From Elymus sibiricus (taxonomy: Eukaryota > Streptophyta > Magnoliopsida > Poales > Poaceae), in NCBI GenBank assembly GCA_039707655.1, contig CM077665.1, positions 291,094,205 to 291,158,204 on the forward strand: a stretch of DNA of 64,000 bases, read 5' to 3'. The notes under the pieces are model-generated. The model saw only the letters and a program-made list of their open reading frames with translations, had not been told where the DNA came from and ran no database searches. The position numbers and the translations under genes were made by a program. This document shows, piece after piece, positions 58,567 to 64,000 of the stretch. Positions within the stretch are counted from its first letter, which is position 1. The number at the start of each line of letters is the position of its first letter.

Positions 58567-58956
58567 ATGTCCGGAGGAAAAGAATGGATTCTCAACAGTG
58601 GATGCACCGATCACATGTCCCGAGATAGAGACATGTTTCAAGAGATCACACCAAACCATGGACCATGGAGGTATTTGATTTTTGGAGACAACTCCAAGGT
58701 TAAGTTACTCGGTCTTTGTAAGGTGGACATATCTCATGATAGTTCCATTCAAAATGCCATGCTTGTTGAATCCCTTGGTTACAATCTCCTTTCCGTATCT
58801 AGACTAACCGACTTCGGTTTCAATGTGCTATTTACTAAAGTTGATTGCCAATTGTTTCGACAAGATAATCATAGCATGGTCTTTACCGGTTTTCTTAGGG
58901 ATGATCTATACATTGTTGACTTCATTAAGAGTCAAAACCTCGTACTTGTCTTATAG
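58567..58956 (+). pseudogene. pro: Protease region of Sirevirus-type Copia
   Basis: Contains WILNSGCTDHM where the family has WILDSGC, so the catalytic Asp (codon 58,594-58,596) is Asn through a G-to-A change in a CpG. FGDNSKVKLLGL, LVESLGYNLLSVSRL and NHSMVFTGF follow as in Copia. Ends at a stop 30 bp before the integrase frame. Confidence 0.88.
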
Positions 58957-58979
58957 CAAAATCTTCTAAAGTTTGGCTT

Positions 58980-59786
58980 TGGCATAGAATGCTAGGACAT
59001 GTTGGCATGCGTAATCTAGACAGGCTCATCAAAGGCGATCATATAATTGGTGTTAAAGATGTTATCTTTGACAAAGATAGACTTTGTAGTACTTGCCAAG
59101 CTGGAAACCAAGTAGGTGGAAGTCACCCTGTAAAGAATATCATTACTACTAGGAGACCACTCGAGTTGCTTCATATGGATCTCTTTGGTCCCAATGCTTA
59201 CAAGAGCCTTGGTGGAAATTCCTTTGGTCTAGTTATAGTTGATGATTTTTCCAGATCTACGTGGGTATTCTTTCTTGATGATAAGTCGCAGGTGAAGAAG
59301 ATCTTCAAGAACTTTGCTCGCAAGGCTCAAAATCAATTTGAAGTGAAGATCAAGAAAGTTCGGAGCAACAACAGATCGGAGTTCAAGAACACCAATGTGG
59401 ACACCTTTCTTGACGAAGAAGGGATTTCACATGAGTTCTCGGCGCACACACCTCAAAAAAATGGAGTCGTTGAGAGGAAGAACCAGACTCTTATAGAGAT
59501 GGCTAGAACGATGCTCGATGAATACAAGACGCTAAGACACTTTTGGGCGGAAGCCGTGAAAGCAACTTGTCATGCTACGAACCGACTCTACCACACAACC
59601 TTCTCGGTAAAACAGCATACGATCTACTCACCGGTAACAAGCCCCAAGTTGGATACTTTCGGGTATTTGGCTCCAAGTGTTACATTCTTGATAAGCATCA
59701 TCGTTCTTAATTTGCTCCCAAATCTCATGAAGGTTTCCTACTCGGTTATAGATCAAACTGTCACACTTACCATGTCTACAACAACT
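58980..59786 (+). pseudogene. IN: Integrase of Sirevirus-type Copia, truncated
   Basis: HHCC domain (WHRMLGH ... CSTCQAG) then the core: first Asp in LLHMDLFGP, second Asp replaced by Asn in KVRSNNRSEF (codon 59,367-59,369), Glu in VVERKNQTL. A frameshift after about 59,680 moves the C-terminal GFLLGY-like sequence to another frame. Cut at 59,786 by the Gypsy LTR; RT and RNase H are not in the window. Confidence 0.9.
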
Positions 59787-60667
59787 TGTCGGGGCACGGA
59801 TGCTCACGATGACCTATGGGACCAGCGGCCCTTTGTGGTTCGGCAAAGGGGGGGTCACGTTGCACAAAGAGCGGACAGCATGAGATGGCGCGACGATCAG
59901 GACACTGGCCTTTTACCCAGGTTCGGGCCGCTGCTAAGCGTAAAAGCATGCTCCTGCTTTTGGTGGATTGATCTGAGGAACACGAAGAATGCGCAGCGCC
60001 TAACCCCGGCAAGAACTGCTGTCGGGGTGAGCTACTTCGCAAGTACAAGTGTCCAAAGGTCTGAATCCTGAGCTAGGTTTCCTTGGGCCTCCTTTTATAG
60101 TGCAAGGGGTTACCACAATGGCAAAACAGTTATTATCTATCGATTAGATAGCTTAGCAGAGCTATCATACCTAACTCTGGCATTTAGGACAAAATACCAT
60201 GATTAGTAGTCTAGGTGGCGCTCGGGGGTGCATCCCCGGGAAGCTCTTGCCACCGCTTGGCTAGCCGTTGCTTATGGTCTTGACACGTTGCAGGGCGGGT
60301 GTCAACTGGGCGTAACTTGCCTTCCGGCGCGCCGCGACGTGCTTAGCGAGAGCTGTTTAGCCACTTGAGAGCTCGACACCGCATCGACAAGTGACTGGCG
60401 TAGCGATGCGGTGGAGCGGTGGCCGATCAGCTCGCGCCTGCCGGGGGATGGCTTGCCGGGTCTTCAGGAAGGTGTGCATGTCTTGGTCCCTGGCAAGCGT
60501 CGGGGAAGTGCTTGGCGCATTGCAGTCCGGGCTTGGGCTGCCGCATCGGGCTTGTTGGAGTCTGGCCTTGATCAATCGTCGGGTTTGTACGAACGTTGAA
60601 GGGTTCAGCTACTACCGCCTGTGCATAAGTCAGGGGCACTGGGTACCCCTGTACTAGTGCATCGACA
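59787..60667 (-). mobile_element. 3' LTR of a Gypsy element F
   Basis: 881 bp. Minus strand start TGTCGATGCACTAG at 60,667, end GTGCCCCGACA at 59,787. A purine-rich tract (ACCCGGGGGCTCC, 60,668-60,680) precedes it on the minus strand. Inserted in the Copia integrase/RT region. Family not recognised. Confidence 0.75.
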
Positions 60668-60858
60668 GGAGCCCCCGGGTCTGGCCCACACGCGCTCGCC
60701 AAGTGCCGTTGGGTCAGGCCCAAAATCTATGCACATGCGCGCAATGGGAGGGAGTAACTGCCAATTTATTAGTCAGCACTGACCCACCACCTCAGGCCGT
60801 TTCCACCACGCGCGCCGCATGCATAGCGGGGGGTTAGCGACGGGCGCGCGTGACTTAA
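60668..60858 (-). mobile_element. 3' internal stub of Gypsy element F
   Basis: About 190 bp of GC-rich, non-coding sequence with the polypurine tract at its left end, cut at 60,858 by the next long LTR. Confidence 0.65.
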
Positions 60859-63800
60859 TGTCGGGACCCCGATCCTAAGCCATATGAATCTAGCCTGTAA
60901 CATGTCACACCACTTTACGGCCTCACACACGGTAACCCACGGCTGCCACCTTACCTTGGCTGGGACCGTTTGCACCTTTTGGCTCACGGATATGAACATG
61001 TCGCTAGCATTCACACGTCAAAGAACCCGGGTCGACATGACTAGTCATAGACCCAAGTGGCACAACCGTACGGGGACAGGCATACGTAACCCAACAATGC
61101 AGGTGTCGGTCATCAACGTGTGTAGACGAGTCGTAGAAAGCTACATGGACTCCATTACACCGCATGACATACACAGCAGCAAGAAGGATACACATCGGTC
61201 AATCAATGTGTCCGGAGCAGTATCAAGCTACCAAGGCTCATGGAAGCACAAAGAGGCATTTCCCCGTAAAGAAGGCTACTAAAGGCACACAACTAGGTGT
61301 CGAATCCCACACATACCAATGCATTTCAATCATACACGCACTATGCATGATATGTGTAGATACAACATGGCATCACAACAAAACTCTACAGCATAACATT
61401 TATTTAGGAGGCTCCGAAGAGTCAACACAGTATAATGTTACAAGCAGGAGGGGTCACATGACCCAACATTTAGAGCATACAAACAACAAGAGGAAGTTAC
61501 ATGTCTGGGTGCAGACATCTAATAAAAGCGGCCGAAAGAGCCTGAAAAGCTACAACGACCCTACCAAAGGAGCCAGACCTCTGTCTGGGATTCCCAAGCT
61601 AATCTGGTCAACATCGAACTTCACGTCATACGCATCACTAATGAGACTGAAGTCTCTTCTATAAAACATAAATAAGCAAATGTGAGTACAAAGGTACTCA
61701 GCAAGACTTACATCAGAACTATCTACATATGCATCATTGTCAACAAAGGGGGTTGTGAAGTTTATTGCAGCAAGCCAGCTTTGACTCTTGGCTAACCTGT
61801 ACTACCACTATGAGTACTTTCTTTGAGGTGGCGTATCGCACATGAGTCCACATATTCACCACATCAATACACCACTATGGATCCTCTCTCGTCTTCCTAC
61901 GAGAAGCCATCCATAGCACTCACACTTATCTGGAGCATTTTAGAGTATCCATTTAAAGTTATCTATGAACAATGGAAGTCTGCAAGTAGTCCATATCCGC
62001 GGACGTGGCTATTCGAATAGATAGATTACCCTGCAGGGGTGTACTTCGTCACACATGCTCCCGCCACTTACCGCCATGTGCACATAAAAAGGCACCTCGG
62101 CAACCTTCAAGCGGAAGCTAGGCGAGGGAGTCGGCCACGGATGTTAACTTACAACGACTCACGTCCACGGTAGTCGCCTATCTGAGTTGGAACCCATAAC
62201 GGAAGTCCGGACGAGGTTTCCAATACGGCCTCAAACATTGTGAGCAGGGCCCCAAGCCGGTCCCGACTGGGCCGTTCATCCACTTCGCAGGTCGGGCCAC
62301 ACCTATCAACGTTTTGAACTACTGCGACTCCTGGACTGAGAACAGGGTAGGTTAATAGGCCGAGAGGGGTCGAGTTACCGGAACCCAATGTGCGGTAGTG
62401 GCTAGTCTTGGAACACAAACACGGAACTCAGTTCCTATGAGCGGTTTCAATGAGACAACCCACCATGTACTCCTACATGGCCTCTCATCGCTACCTTTAC
62501 CAAAACAGGTTCAACACTTAACCCTCATCATCAGGACACATCCGTTTCACTCCGGTTCATCACCTAGATGAATCAGACCTGACACAACTCTAAGCATAGC
62601 AAGCATAACAGGGTTATAGCACAACATGGCTCAAGCATCTACCAGGTATGCTAGGTTGCATGGTTTAGCTATTTACTGTGACAATGATAGTTCATGCAAA
62701 GGAGTGGGTTCAAGTACCGGAACACAAGTAACAGTTGAATCGTTTGTCCTAATGCATTGAAATGAGAGCAAGAGCGAGAGAGTGGGATTATATCGGAATG
62801 CTCAAGGGGGGTTGCTTGCCTGACACTTCCGAAGATAACAGTGAGTCTTCATCGGTGGCATCGATATCAACGTCAGAGTAACGTCTACCGAGAGGGAACA
62901 ATACTGGCAAACAAGGAAATGAACACATTCAATGCAATGCAGCAGACATGATGTATGCCATGGCAACTTAAGGTACTGAATTGACCTAATGGAATAGCTA
63001 GTCATATTAATTGAAGTGGAATTCAAAACTAGTTCAAATTCCAACTCCAAATGTTATTTCATATATTGTCCTAGTCATGAAATGTCCTACTTGGTGATGT
63101 TAACTTGTTCAAACATGCATGAACATGGTATAAACAGATTCATTGGATTTTTTCTGATAATTTTTCATATATAAATTATTTCATTTGGAGCTACGGTTGC
63201 ATTACTATGAATTTTAGAAGTTTTAGGTATTTTCTGGAATTAAATAAATCCAGAAATCAATAACTGCATCAGCCTGACGTCGGCTTGCATCAGCAAGTCA
63301 ACTGACCGGCTCAGGTCAAACCTGACCAGTGAAGCCCACTGGTCAGTGACTCAGTCACTTAACGGTGGCAATTAGTGTTAAGATTAACCCTAAACTAAAA
63401 TTAGCCAGAGCCTGGCCCCACACGTCATTGACCCAGGGGAGTCAAAGCTGGTCAGGGGGGTCAAACATGCCGGCGGTTCAACGCCGGCGACTACAAACAC
63501 GGCGGAGGTCGTCGGGTTTCGCCCTCCGGTGACCAAACGGACGACGGAGGGTACGAATCGAACGCCGAGGTTGGTGCGCGTCCAACGGAGCAAGCGGGGC
63601 AGGCTGGGGTTGTCGGAATTCTCACCGGCGTCGACATTTGCGGCGGCCGGAGCTCGAGAAGATGGCACCCGAGGCTACCAGGCACGGGGAGGGCGGTTCC
63701 GATGCTCTACGGGCTCCTGGGAACTCCAGGAGTTCGGTGCCACTCTCAAATGCGAGCTTAGGGTTCTCTAGGCACGGCGGCGCCATGGATGGCGGCGAGG

Positions 63801-64000
63801 GGTCTTGGGTTCGCCGGCTAGCACGGTTAGAGAAAGGAATTGACGGCGTCTCTAGGGGAAAGGGGGGCGGTGGCTCACCGTGAGCTCGTTTAGCAGGTCA
63901 GGGGGCTCGGGGACGGCCTGAACGGAGCTAATCGACGGCGAGGTCTTCCGGTGGCCGAAGCTTGAAGACGACGTCGAGGATGGCGATGGAGGGACTCGAG
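60859..64000 (-). mobile_element. Partial long LTR of a second LARD-like Gypsy element
   Basis: Minus-strand end GGGGTCCCGACA at 60,859; runs past the window edge (at least 3.1 kb). No coding ORF. It shares layout with the LARD LTRs at 24,293 and 33,230: a CCCCGA-type end, then the palindrome CTATTCGAATAG (62,009-62,020) in a similar context, a TTGCTTGCCTG...GAAGA...CTTC motif near 62,812, an AT-rich part, and a GC-rich block from about 63,400. Overall sequence is otherwise diverged, so it is a related but different family. Orientation is inferred from this likeness. Confidence 0.7.

Noticed and set aside
61164..61664. 166-codon plus-strand frame in the second LARD-like LTR
   Set aside because: Low-complexity-free but motif-less, within an LTR and antisense to the inferred transcript.

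Overview
The window is intergenic DNA from a large grass genome, most likely Triticeae (wheat, Aegilops or barley group). I infer this from the transposon content: a WIS/BARE/Angela-type Copia LTR, Athila-lineage Gypsy elements with TGATACGTCTCC LTR starts, a Tat-lineage Gypsy, a Sirevirus-type Copia (Maximus-like), and very-long-LTR non-coding elements of the LARD/Sukkula type. I see no host gene, tRNA, rRNA or CRISPR array. Every convincing reading frame belongs to a degenerate LTR retrotransposon. Family names come from recognition of termini and protein motifs and were not checked against a database.

Left part (1-10,110): 3' half and 3' LTR of an Athila-like element (C, + strand, 1-4,566). 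It abuts a fragment of a Sirevirus LTR (- strand, 4,567-5,657), then the 3' end of another Gypsy element (5,658-6,517), then a decayed pol and intact 3' LTR of a WIS/Angela-like Copia (6,518-10,110).

Middle (10,111-59,786): a Sirevirus-like tandem (3' ORF, LTR, PBS, gag, protease, integrase) is the oldest layer. Its 3' ORF is split by a 43.3-kb block, 11,937-55,197, bounded by the two LTRs of one Athila-like element (A, - strand) and by the target duplication GCCCC. Inside A, in order, lie: a Tat-lineage Gypsy (+ strand, 14,249 to about 24,251, lacking its 3' LTR) with a spliced antisense coiled-coil gene; an Athila-like element B (- strand, about 24,252-42,120); a 13.8-kb LARD-type element (- strand, 24,293-38,055) with 4.8-kb LTRs inserted in B's LTR (6-bp duplication AATCCA); and a pol-less Gypsy element E (- strand, 43,821-52,711, duplication GAGTA/CAGTA) inserted in A's gag. 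E's left LTR is itself split by a solo Angela LTR (44,156-45,875, duplication TGAGC). LTR-pair divergence, counted by hand on part of each pair, falls inward: about 9% for A, 7% for E, 1-2% for the LARD. This agrees with the nesting order.

Right part (59,787-64,000): a Gypsy 3' LTR (- strand) interrupts the Sirevirus pol, and it is followed by part of a second LARD-like long LTR that runs off the window.

The most unusual items are the frame-preserving five-exon antisense gene in the Tat element, the pol-less element E with a long His/Met/Cys-rich reading frame of unknown function, and several families of palindromic or PPT-like motifs repeated inside LTRs and untranslated regions.
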